This document shows, piece after piece, positions 1 to 6,587 of a DNA stretch of 8,827 nucleotides. The notes below the pieces were generated by a model, which worked only from the letters and a program-made list of their open reading frames with translations, was not told where the DNA came from and made no database searches. The DNA comes from CAZSPL01 sp964608735 (GTDB lineage: Bacteria > JAJVIF01 > JAPKYR01 > CAZSPL01): the NCBI GenBank assembly GCA_964608735.1, contig CAZSPL010000177.1, forward strand, positions 1 to 8,827, in the 5' to 3' direction. Both the position numbers and the translations under genes were made by a program. How positions within the stretch are numbered: the stretch's first letter is position 1; the number at the start of each line of letters is the position of its first letter.

Positions 1-37
1 CCATGAAGAATCGTCGCTCGATTGGCGTATACGGCCT

Positions 38-2620
38 TTACCACAACCCATTCGGCAGCAATTTTAGCAGGAAGACGTCGAGGGAGCCGTTGGAGATGTG
101 GATATCCTCTTCCGGGCCGGGATCAAAGTCGGCGGTCTCGCCATACCATCCGGTGACATACACCCGCCCGGTCGAGCTGACCGCTATGCCGCCGCCGTCG
201 TCGGTGGTGGTTCCGCCCCAGGCGCGCGACCATATATAGTCGCCCGAGGGATCGAACTTGACGGCGTATGCGTCGCGCAGGCCGTTCGACGTGTGCTCCG
301 CGACGTCCACCGGGTCGGGGTCGAGGTCGGCGGTGCCGGTGAAATGCCCGGTGTAGTAGATGTAATCGTTATCGTCGATGAACAGGTGGTAGCCGATGTA
401 TCCCGATGTGGTATCCCCGGTGGCAATCGAGTCCCATGTCTTGACCCACAGCCAGTCGCCGTCCTCGTCGAAGACATTGAGATACGCATCGCGGGTTCCG
501 TGCGCGACAATCTCCGCCGTGCCACCGACGGGGTCGAATTGCGATGTCCCGCTGAATCCGCCGGAAATGAATACATTGTTCGAGCTGTCATTGGCAAGGC
601 GGAATGCATCGCCGCTGCCGTATGTCCTCACCCTGATGTAATTCCCGTCGGTATCGAACTTGGTGAGGAACATGTTACCGTCGAGCTGGTAATCGTGAAT
701 ATCCTCGCCCGGGCCGGGGTCGAAATCGCACTGCTGGTAATACCGCCCCGCGCAGTACACATCGCCGTTCAGGTCGGCGAGCGCCCCGAACGCGTAATCG
801 TCGTACGGCCCGCCGAATGTCCTTACCCACTGGTAATCGCCGTCGGCGGTGTATTTGACCAGGAATACATCGCGGTAGCCGTTGTTCGAGTCGCGTATAT
901 CCTCCCCGACGCCGGGGTCGAAATCGCACGACACCATGAAGCCGCCGACGACGTAGATATTGCCGTCGGCGTCCACATCGACGCCGAGCGCCGCGTCGTC
1001 GAGCCAGTCATAGCCGCCCCATGTCCGCGCCCACAGGTGGTTGCCGTCGGCATCGAATACGCTCACGTAGCAATCGCCGCCGTCCCCCTCGCCGCCGTCG
1101 GCGTGATATGAATATATTTCCTCCCCGGGCCCCGGGTCGAAGTCGACGGTGCCGTAGAAATAGCCGGAGAGGATGATTCTGTCGTTGTCATCCACCACTA
1201 TATCGGTCGCGCCGCCGCCGAAGGACACATTGTCGCCCCACGTGCGCGCCCACTGGTATTCGCCGTCGGGGCTGAATTTGCTGACGAACGAATCGCGGTT
1301 TCCGCTTGACGGCTGAATATCGGTTCCCTCGCCGGGGTCGAAGTCGACCGAGTAGTAGTAATTCCCGGCGACATAGATGTTGCCGTTGCTGTCGACATCC
1401 ACACCGTATCCTCGGTCCTGAAAGCTCGCGCCCCATGTTTTCGCCCAGCCTTCGAGGTCAGGCACTTCGCCGGCCACCGAGGCGGTGTATTTAAAATATG
1501 CCGTGACGGGCTTGCCAGGAAGCAGTCCCCCATAGCCGGATTCATCGGATTCGATACTCAACAGCAGGTCGATGGCGCTTTCCGCGGGCGTGGCCCCGAT
1601 GATATCGATTTCATATGTCGAATATCCCTCGCCGCCGCCGGACGGCGATGATGATTCCACCATCGTGAAATTTCCCGGCGATTCGGCGCGGACGAGGTTT
1701 GAATCGGCGTTGAACCAGTCGTACACGTCAACGGCGAGGCTCAGGTCGCCGCCCGATGTATCGCCGTCGTTCCAGAGGGTGTTCTCAAGCTCGGCGACGG
1801 TAATCCGCCATGGTTCGGGACGATTGGCGGCGGCGGGGAAATCGCCCGGCACATCCCAGGGTGAGCCGCCGAGCGGGAACGCCCAGCATGCATCGACGGC
1901 ATAGTTGAATACCAATCCCTGGCCGAGTTTAATCGTATAGTGCCGCGTATTCGTGGAGCCCGCCGAGAACAATCCCCTGCTTGCGAGGGTCACATTCGTA
2001 AGCGGGGCGTCCGGGTCGGCGAGGTCATCGCAGAAATATTTGTAGCCGTTCAATGTCGCGCCGTAGTTGCCGGTCGAATCGGGAGTACCGAGCAGGCCGT
2101 CGGTGTAGGAGAAGATCGTCCCGTCGTTTACGGGAAATTCCGATGGATTCCACCAGCGGGTGAAGCCGTCGGGATTGAGAAGGCGCGTGTCGCCGTCGCC
2201 CGCCATTGTCAATTCGGGGTTGGAATACCCCCCGGTGTTCCCATCGGTGATGAGGATCCCGCATACATCGAAGCCGGTGAATTGCTGGAGCCCGAGGAAC
2301 GGATGCCTGAGGCTGACGTCGACATCGATGATATCCCCGTTCCACTGCAGGTTCCCGATGGTGAGATTGAGAAGCGGGGGCGGTTCGAGGAACGGAAGCG
2401 CGTTCAGATGCAGCGCCGCCTGGCGCATGGAGGTGAATTCGACGGTTTTCGCGTCGGCATCGAAACTTCCCTGCCACAATCCGAGCAGGGCGTGGTTGGA
2501 GGCTGCCTGCGCCGCGTCCGGAACCGGGTCACCCGGCATTATAGGAATCGCGTGCCGCGCTGAGCACCCTGTGATAATGGCGGCAAGCAGAATGATCAAA
2601 GTCAGATTAAGCCTGTTCAT
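38..2620 (-). CDS. Surface lipoprotein with seven-repeat SBBP-type beta-propeller
   Basis: This encodes an 860-aa exported lipoprotein. The start at 2620 is chosen because it begins a lipoprotein signal peptide (MNRLNLTLI..., lipobox ITGC, lipidated Cys19, Ser at +2) and has AGAGGTG seven bases upstream; the frame stays open nine codons further but without an SD. Residues 44-390 form a module also found in the neighbouring lipoprotein (FLEPP at 78, FTGFDV at 114, GLLGTP at 175, GYKYFCDDL at 192, VFNYAV at 237). Residues 391-860 are seven repeats of about 62-73 residues, each with W-x-[RK]-[TA]-[WFY]-G at the front, a D-x-x-G-x-[IV]-Y-x-x-G strand, a [DQ]-[FL]-DP motif and an aromatic/acidic end. 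This matches SBBP-type beta-propeller repeats, and seven copies fit a closed propeller. Blades 5 and 6 have degenerate FDPG motifs. The protein probably sits on the cell surface and binds something; no catalytic motif is visible. Ligand unknown. Confidence 0.9.
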   Translation of the reverse strand: MNRLNLTLIILLAAIITGCSARHAIPIMPGDPVPDAAQAASNHALLGLWQGSFDADAKTVEFTSMRQAALHLNALPFLEPPPLLNLTIGNLQWNGDIIDVDVSLRHPFLGLQQFTGFDVCGILITDGNTGGYSNPELTMAGDGDTRLLNPDGFTRWWNPSEFPVNDGTIFSYTDGLLGTPDSTGNYGATLNGYKYFCDDLADPDAPLTNVTLASRGLFSAGSTNTRHYTIKLGQGLVFNYAVDACWAFPLGGSPWDVPGDFPAAANRPEPWRITVAELENTLWNDGDTSGGDLSLAVDVYDWFNADSNLVRAESPGNFTMVESSSPSGGGEGYSTYEIDIIGATPAESAIDLLLSIESDESGYGGLLPGKPVTAYFKYTASVAGEVPDLEGWAKTWGASFQDRGYGVDVDSNGNIYVAGNYYYSVDFDPGEGTDIQPSSGNRDSFVSKFSPDGEYQWARTWGDNVSFGGGATDIVVDDNDRIILSGYFYGTVDFDPGPGEEIYSYHADGGEGDGGDCYVSVFDADGNHLWARTWGGYDWLDDAALGVDVDADGNIYVVGGFMVSCDFDPGVGEDIRDSNNGYRDVFLVKYTADGDYQWVRTFGGPYDDYAFGALADLNGDVYCAGRYYQQCDFDPGPGEDIHDYQLDGNMFLTKFDTDGNYIRVRTYGSGDAFRLANDSSNNVFISGGFSGTSQFDPVGGTAEIVAHGTRDAYLNVFDEDGDWLWVKTWDSIATGDTTSGYIGYHLFIDDNDYIYYTGHFTGTADLDPDPVDVAEHTSNGLRDAYAVKFDPSGDYIWSRAWGGTTTDDGGGIAVSSTGRVYVTGWYGETADFDPGPEEDIHISNGSLDVFLLKLLPNGLW

Positions 2621-2627
2621 CGAAATA

Positions 2628-2634
2628 CACCTCT
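2628..2634 (-). promoter_or_regulatory. Ribosome binding site fixing the start of the SBBP lipoprotein
   Basis: AGAGGTG on the minus strand lies seven bases before the ATG at 2620. It supports that start over the in-frame upstream ATG at 2647, which would add nine charged/polar residues before the signal peptide. Confidence 0.7.
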
Positions 2635-2645
2635 CGTTTACTCTC

Positions 2646-2675
2646 ACTATATGGATACTGAAAGAGGTGCGGTAA
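2646..2675 (-). promoter_or_regulatory. Weak candidate promoter for the SBBP lipoprotein gene
   Basis: On the minus strand TATAGT (2651-2646, five of six to TATAAT) lies 18 bases after TTACCG (2675-2670, three of six to TTGACA). It falls between the terminator of the upstream gene and the SD, where a promoter is expected if the gene is transcribed separately. The -35 is poor, so this is only a candidate. Confidence 0.25.
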
Positions 2676-2689
2676 ATATTATGCTACTG

Positions 2690-2716
2690 AAAAGCCCCCC
2701 GTGGAAGCGGGGGGCT
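2690..2716 (-). terminator. Rho-independent terminator of the TIG/propeller lipoprotein gene
   Basis: A nine-bp stem (2693-2701 paired with 2708-2716, six consecutive C:G pairs) with a six-base loop is followed, in the minus direction, by four T (2693-2690). It lies 34 bases beyond the TAG of the gene ending at 2750. The plus-strand side has no T run, so it acts for minus-strand transcripts. It would separate, or at least attenuate, transcription into the lipoprotein gene starting at 2620. Confidence 0.8.
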
Positions 2717-2734
2717 CAATCAATGGCTGATTGA
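2716..2734 (-). repeat. Second hairpin preceding the terminator
   Basis: TCAATCA (2716-2722) and TGATTGA (2728-2734) are perfect inverted repeats with a five-base loop. The hairpin lies between the stop codon and the GC-rich terminator stem and abuts it. It may stabilise the 3' end of the transcript; that role is inference. Confidence 0.6.
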
Positions 2735-2749
2735 ACTTGCCGGTCCCTC

Positions 2750-5056
2750 CTACGGAATCTCACTGGGGAAGAACAAGCTTATTCCGTTGTCATGAAGCAC
2801 GAACATATTACCGTTGTAGTCGCTGCCTTCTATCCTGAGCGGTGTGCCCGATATGCTGGTGCTGTCGCCGAACGAGCCCACCTGCGAGCCGTTCAATGTG
2901 TACTTCTTAACGAGCGGTGAGGAAGTGGTGAGCAGATCGAGGATGTAATAGTTATTGTTGTTATCCCTGGTGATATCCTTGGGATCATTAAACCCGTTCA
3001 TGCCGTCAGATTGCACGCCGCCCCAATTCGTATAGCTGGTGCTCGAACCACAAGTGAGGGATTTCATCTCAACCCTGTATTCCGGGGCGCCTTCGAGGCA
3101 GTAAAGGTTATCCAGCGTTGAGCATTCAAGAGCAATAAACGAGTCGGAAAGTATGCCTCCGGTTCCCGAGGCGTCATGGTAGATATTTCCTGAGCCGCCG
3201 GAATAAGTTGGAGGAGCATGCCTGTCGTACCAGTAGTCGTAAGCTGTAGTGGACCATCCCTTGAACGCTGCATGGTAATCTAAGTATGTACTCGATGTGT
3301 ACCCGACACATTCTGCCACGAAGTCCGGGCAGGAGTGTGAGTACAACGCGGCCCCGGTATCCGAGAATGAATACAGGTAGCATGAGCCGCCACTGCCCCC
3401 GCCTACCATGCTCGCGCCGTTCGGGGAAATATCAATCCTGTTTGCGAGGGCACTTGAGTTGTAGAACAATGCCCCGTCTTGATAATAGCCGGCCTCGGTA
3501 TATCTCCAGACCTGGCCGTCGGAATAGATAATCAACAGGTCGCCGTCGCCATGATCTACCGCGATGTCGCGAGGGGTTACGCCGGTGCGGATGGGAATAT
3601 TCTTGCTCTGGTGTATCTCAAATCCGTCCGGCAGCGTACCCGGCGTGCCGCATCCGTTGGTTACCACGACATTCCAAAAACCGCCGACGGCCACGGCAAT
3701 ATCGATATCACAGGTGATGGTGGTGCTGTTGACAAATGTAACATCGGTGCAGATGATGTCCGATTCGCCGGACTTCGTTAATGTTACTGCAAGATCCGGG
3801 CCATCGATGAAACTACCCGTGATGACGGCATCATTTATCGCTCCCCCCCATCCGTTGTCCGGAACAATGCTCGTCACTTCGGGCTCGGGGCATTCATTCA
3901 CGCTAACGGTATAAACCCACGCGTTGAATACCGGGCTGTGATAGAGACCGTTCGAGGATGGCAGAAGCCCGAGGAACCACGCGGAGCCGAATGTCTCGGT
4001 GTTGTCGAACGCGGTGATCGTGATGGGGATATCGTCAGATGAAGTTATAGGGCCTGTGACGTGCGTGAACGAGAAGACATGGCTCTTCGATGTGGAGCCG
4101 GGCGAATCGCTGTCATAATCGAGCGCGTCGGGGCCGAGTTGCGGGTCGGCTATGATGGTTACATCATAATCGCTGAATCCCTGCCAGTCCCAGACTTCCA
4201 CGTCGAGCGTGATGTAGCCTCCACCCACGCCGCCATAATAGTTAAGCGTGTTCTCCACTTCGGTGGCTTTCATACAGAATGCTTCCCTGCTGTTTGCGGT
4301 CGTGATGGCGAAATCGTCGAGCGCATAAGGTGGGTCGCCGGACGGCCAGTCGAAGTTGGCATAGACGGCGTAGTTGAAAACCAGGAAATCGATGGGGTGG
4401 ACCTTGTTTTCCCAGCTCAGGATATAATGCCTGCGGTTGGTGACGCCGCTTGAGAAGACGCCTCGATTCGCGAGGTTGTCCTCATCTGAGAAGAACTCGG
4501 CGAGGTCGTCATCGGCACCAAGGTCGTCGCAGAAGTACTTATAGCCGAAGATAGCCCCCGAGTATTGCGCGTAGCTGTGGGGGGTACCCAGCAGGCCGTT
4601 CTGGTATCCGAACGGCACGCCCGAGAAAGTGGTCGGGCGCATGACCGGCGAATAACCGTCGGCGTTGACCACCTCGGGACCGAAAACGATTCCGCGCACA
4701 TCGAAGCCGGTGAAGACGTCATCCGGAAGCGGATGCGTGAGCTTAACGTCGACCTCGAGGACCGGCTGATCGATAACGAGGCTGCCGAAATCGATCGCCA
4801 GGTTCGACATCGCCGGCGGTTCGAGGAAACCGAGGACATTCAGCATGCCGTCTGCTGCTTTCGTCCTGCATACCTCTATCTCCGACGTCGCCGTATTAAC
4901 CGCTACCTCCCAGATCCCCAGGCATAGAGCATTGCCATGCTGAGCTTCAGGGGCGTTCGGGATATTGTCGGGCAGCACCGTGTTGGCGCCGGAGCCCGAG
5001 CAGCCGAGCGCGAATGAAATCGCGAGAATGACAATGAACGCTGAAGCAATGCGCAT
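2750..5056 (-). CDS. Lipoprotein with TIG domain and NHL-like beta-propeller
   Basis: This encodes a 768-aa lipoprotein. The start at 5056 gives a signal peptide with hydrophobic core and Cys19 (FALGC, followed by Ser-Gly) behind a near-perfect AGGAGG site; the frame stays open 52 codons upstream, but that part is not signal-like. Residues 42-390 are the module shared with the neighbouring lipoprotein (FLEPP at 78, FTGFDV at 115, GLLGTP at 154, GYKYFCDDL at 171, VFNYAV at 226, VENTL at 267). Residues about 392-482 look like an IPT/TIG immunoglobulin-like domain (PEVTSIVPDNG start, G-x-F hairpin, W-x-V-V-V-T-N-G end). Residues about 488-768 look like an NHL/SMP-30-type propeller: PRDIAVD...DGQVWRY near 495 and DPKDITRDNNNNYYILD near 691 are the clearest blades, the middle ones being weak and rich in Ser, Gly, Tyr and Cys. 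It probably acts at the cell surface in binding. No enzyme motif is seen. It is first in the minus-strand direction and ends in its own terminator. Confidence 0.88.
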   Translation of the reverse strand: MRIASAFIVILAISFALGCSGSGANTVLPDNIPNAPEAQHGNALCLGIWEVAVNTATSEIEVCRTKAADGMLNVLGFLEPPAMSNLAIDFGSLVIDQPVLEVDVKLTHPLPDDVFTGFDVRGIVFGPEVVNADGYSPVMRPTTFSGVPFGYQNGLLGTPHSYAQYSGAIFGYKYFCDDLGADDDLAEFFSDEDNLANRGVFSSGVTNRRHYILSWENKVHPIDFLVFNYAVYANFDWPSGDPPYALDDFAITTANSREAFCMKATEVENTLNYYGGVGGGYITLDVEVWDWQGFSDYDVTIIADPQLGPDALDYDSDSPGSTSKSHVFSFTHVTGPITSSDDIPITITAFDNTETFGSAWFLGLLPSSNGLYHSPVFNAWVYTVSVNECPEPEVTSIVPDNGWGGAINDAVITGSFIDGPDLAVTLTKSGESDIICTDVTFVNSTTITCDIDIAVAVGGFWNVVVTNGCGTPGTLPDGFEIHQSKNIPIRTGVTPRDIAVDHGDGDLLIIYSDGQVWRYTEAGYYQDGALFYNSSALANRIDISPNGASMVGGGSGGSCYLYSFSDTGAALYSHSCPDFVAECVGYTSSTYLDYHAAFKGWSTTAYDYWYDRHAPPTYSGGSGNIYHDASGTGGILSDSFIALECSTLDNLYCLEGAPEYRVEMKSLTCGSSTSYTNWGGVQSDGMNGFNDPKDITRDNNNNYYILDLLTTSSPLVKKYTLNGSQVGSFGDSTSISGTPLRIEGSDYNGNMFVLHDNGISLFFPSEIP

Positions 5057-5064
5057 AAAGTAGC

Positions 5065-5070
5065 CCTCCT
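5065..5070 (-). promoter_or_regulatory. Strong ribosome binding site of the TIG/propeller lipoprotein gene
   Basis: AGGAGG (minus strand, 5070-5065) lies eight bases before the ATG at 5056. It decides the start against an upstream reading of the same frame that reaches 5212. Confidence 0.85.
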
Positions 5071-5078
5071 TGTTTATT

Positions 5079-5096
5079 TGTGCATCCCGATGCACA
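5079..5096. repeat. Inverted repeat in the leader of the TIG/propeller lipoprotein gene
   Basis: TGTGCAT (5079-5085) pairs perfectly with ATGCACA (5090-5096) around CCCG. It lies eight bases upstream of the SD on the minus strand, so it may be an mRNA leader hairpin or an operator. A second pair of the same half-site, TGCAT-A-ATGCA, occurs at 5178-5188. Confidence 0.5.
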
Positions 5097-5177
5097 TGGT
5101 TACTTATCTCCAAAGATGCGTGATGCCTCCGAGTCCCGAAAAAGAAAAGCCGCAACACTATCCCGCGAACAATGCCA

Positions 5178-5188
5178 TGCATAATGCA
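5178..5188. repeat. Second TGCAT/ATGCA palindrome
   Basis: TGCAT, one base, ATGCA. It uses the same half-sites as the hairpin at 5079-5096 with different spacing, and is flanked by GCC/GGC. It could be a protein binding site in the divergent control region; chance is not excluded. Confidence 0.3.
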
Positions 5189-5218
5189 AGGCGCAGTTCT
5201 GACAGAATACAAGTTCCT

Positions 5219-5232
5219 GGGGTTTCAACCCC
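5219..5232. repeat. GGGGTTTCAACCCC palindrome
   Basis: A 14-bp inverted repeat (six-bp arms around TC). It sits in the middle of the divergent intergenic region. It could be an operator or a short dispersed palindrome; nothing in the sequence decides. Confidence 0.4.
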
Positions 5233-5321
5233 TGTCCGCGTCACTAACATTTTAGATGCGATTTTTACAATTAACACTATTTTTTTCCATCTCAGGCAAT
5301 TTTTCCCGCCATCCCTTCGGC

Positions 5322-5349
5322 TTGACTTCCGCATCAGAGATGGCATAAT
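5322..5349 (+). promoter_or_regulatory. Sigma70-type promoter for the 318-aa secreted protein gene
   Basis: TTGACT (5322-5327) and CATAAT (5344-5349) are each five of six to consensus and 16 bases apart. The predicted transcript would start near 5356, leaving a leader of about 58 bases with the alternative hairpins at 5367-5390. An AT-rich stretch just upstream (5250-5310) could act as an UP element. Confidence 0.7.
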
Positions 5350-5361
5350 CAACTTCCTCGG

Positions 5362-5390
5362 AAAAACCGGGACAATCCCGGCTTTCCCGG
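5362..5390. repeat. Leader hairpin with two competing 3' arms; terminator-like on the minus strand
   Basis: CCGGGA (5367-5372) can pair with TCCCGG at 5376-5381 (three-base loop) or with a second TCCCGG at 5385-5390. In the plus direction this lies in the leader of the gene starting at 5414. Read on the minus strand, the short stem is followed by five T (5366-5362), so it could also stop antisense transcription leaving the plus-strand gene. The stem is short (six bp), so function is uncertain. Confidence 0.5.
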
Positions 5391-5400
5391 GTATCCAATC

Positions 5401-5406
5401 AAGGAG
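5401..5406 (+). promoter_or_regulatory. Ribosome binding site fixing the start at 5414
   Basis: AAGGAG lies seven bases before ATG at 5414. The frame is open back to 5078, but that part runs through the promoter and encodes no signal peptide. A GTG at 5411 is an adjacent alternative. Confidence 0.8.
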
Positions 5407-5413
5407 CCTTGTG

Positions 5414-6370
5414 ATGAAACGACTATCAGTTATTATTCTTCTTGCAATCCTGCTTACAATCGGCGTCGGCGGTTCGGCAGGCGCCGACACATATCCCCCC
5501 GGGTTGATGTTCTCAACCCTTCTCAACGGCGTGAAGATGGATTACAAGACCGGCGAGATGTATCTGGACAAGGTGCAGGCGGTGTTTCTTCCCACACCGG
5601 CATCGACCGCGTATTACCCCTATAATCCCACCGACGGCGATGAGTTGTATGCCGTCATCTACGACACCGGGCGGAATGAGATCGGGCGGTTCGATTTCTA
5701 CGCGAGCGTGTTGAATGAGCCGTACTGGCTGCTCAACTCATATGAACTGACCGACATGCGCTCGGGCGAGAAACCGGCGAATGGACGCATCAAGCTCGGC
5801 AAGGGCGACTATAACCTCGATTTCTTCACAGCAGGGAGGCATATTTATAATTACCCCTTCTCGGTGGACACCATCGCCTCATCAGACCCGTTCACCCCGG
5901 GGGATTATTATTTCCTCGAAGGGGACTGGAGCGACTATGGCTATTTTTATTACCGCGATGCCAATCCCGAAAACGCCCTGCAGTGGAAGATCTGGTTCCG
6001 CAATAAGGAGCATGAGCCGTATAAGGATGTGAAGATACGCGTAGAGGTGAAGCGCGGCGGAAGCCTGGTGTGCACTTCGCGCGAGAGCACCACGTATTCG
6101 CTTACCCCGGATTGGGTGCGCTACGAGCTCGACATGATATTCCCGATGGAGGAGACATCGGGCGGGGCGTATTTCAAGGCGAAGGATTTACTGAATACCG
6201 ACGGCGATTATACAATGACCATCAAGATAGGCGATGAAGCATACGGCACATGGAATTTCAAAGTATCGGGCGGGCAATTCGTGCTCAAAGACCGCGCCCG
6301 CCGCGATACCGCCGACCCGCTGACGTTTGTGGAAGGCGGACGCGATGCGTTCTGGTATGGGAAGGATTAG
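5414..6370 (+). CDS. Secreted protein of unknown function, probably two related beta domains
   Basis: This encodes a 318-aa protein that I do not recognise. The start follows AAGGAG and gives a type I signal peptide (MKRLSVIILLAILL..., likely cleavage after Ala24 in SAGA-D); there is no lipobox Cys and no later membrane segment, so it should be periplasmic or secreted. The mature part is rich in Tyr, Phe, Trp and Asp, with alternating beta-type sequence. Two segments look related: GDYNLDFF...YNYPFSV (about 131-151) and GDYTMTIKI...GTWNFKV (about 264-284), each closing a region of roughly 110 residues, which suggests two Ig-like or other beta-sandwich domains. The last 30 residues are charged and lack an anchor or sorting motif. 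The gene has its own good promoter and a strong terminator, so it is probably monocistronic. Substrate or partner unknown. Confidence 0.85.
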   Translation: MKRLSVIILLAILLTIGVGGSAGADTYPPGLMFSTLLNGVKMDYKTGEMYLDKVQAVFLPTPASTAYYPYNPTDGDELYAVIYDTGRNEIGRFDFYASVLNEPYWLLNSYELTDMRSGEKPANGRIKLGKGDYNLDFFTAGRHIYNYPFSVDTIASSDPFTPGDYYFLEGDWSDYGYFYYRDANPENALQWKIWFRNKEHEPYKDVKIRVEVKRGGSLVCTSRESTTYSLTPDWVRYELDMIFPMEETSGGAYFKAKDLLNTDGDYTMTIKIGDEAYGTWNFKVSGGQFVLKDRARRDTADPLTFVEGGRDAFWYGKD

Positions 6371-6400
6371 ATCCGCACGTGATCGAAATTGACTTGTAGC

Positions 6401-6425
6401 CCGGCAATCCTTTGCCGGATTTTTT
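6401..6425 (+). terminator. Rho-independent terminator after the 318-aa secreted protein gene
   Basis: CCGGCAA (6401-6407) and TTGCCGG (6412-6418) form a perfect seven-bp stem with a four-base loop, followed by A and six T (6420-6425). It lies 30 bases after the stop at 6370 and separates this gene from the one starting at 6588. Confidence 0.9.
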
Positions 6426-6514
6426 ATATCAATAGAAGCCGTTCTCGCATCCAGTCCTTCTTCCCACTTGATGACATTCCCCGCCTCCCGCGGCAATAAT
6501 ATGCATCATCGGCA

Positions 6515-6543
6515 TTGCGGCGGTGACGGGGTAGCCGTATCAT
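6515..6543 (+). promoter_or_regulatory. Candidate promoter for the PPC/propeller protein gene
   Basis: TTGCGG (6515-6520, three of six) and TATCAT (6538-6543, five of six) are 17 bases apart, which would leave a leader of about 38 bases before the ATG at 6588. The -35 is weak. A promoter is needed here because a strong terminator lies upstream. TAATAT at 6497-6502 is another possible -10 without a convincing -35. Confidence 0.4.
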
Positions 6544-6587
6544 TGCGCGCACGGGAGCGGGGCTGACGTCGACACCGGAGGTTTTGA

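Larger units (their letters stand above)
5057..5413. other. Divergent intergenic region
   Basis: This 357-bp region separates the minus-strand lipoprotein genes from the plus-strand secreted-protein genes. I see no gene in it. It is more AT-rich than its surroundings at about 5250-5310 (T runs and ACAATTAACACTATTTTTTT). It holds a good plus-strand promoter (5322-5349) and several inverted repeats (5079-5096, 5178-5188, 5197-5207, 5219-5232, 5367-5390). A convincing minus-strand promoter for the gene starting at 5056 could not be picked out. Confidence 0.8.

Noticed and set aside
1..37. Possible feature downstream of the SBBP lipoprotein gene
   Set aside because: Only 37 bases are available after the stop; no stem-loop or T run is visible.
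98..1111. Long plus-strand open frame (337 codons) opposite the SBBP propeller region
   Set aside because: It lies wholly antisense to the periodic repeat region of a well-supported lipoprotein gene, has no SD or signal, and its repetitive Val/Ala/Ile-rich sequence mirrors the DNA repeats of the propeller blades.
1940..2563. Plus-strand open frame of 207 codons opposite the N-terminal module
   Set aside because: It is antisense to conserved module sequence shared with the paralog; the conservation is in the minus-strand protein.
5197..5207. TTCTG-A-CAGAA as a regulator (LexA-like) box
   Set aside because: It is an 11-bp palindrome in a region full of short palindromes; it does not match a consensus I can name and is not next to a defined promoter.
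5057..5212. N-terminal extension of the TIG/propeller lipoprotein up to 5212
   Set aside because: It would bury the lipoprotein signal peptide 52 residues inside the protein and ignore the near-perfect AGGAGG before 5056.
5078..5413. Upstream extension of the 318-aa protein to 5078
   Set aside because: The extension overlaps the promoter and the leader of the divergent gene, and the signal peptide begins at 5414 after AAGGAG.
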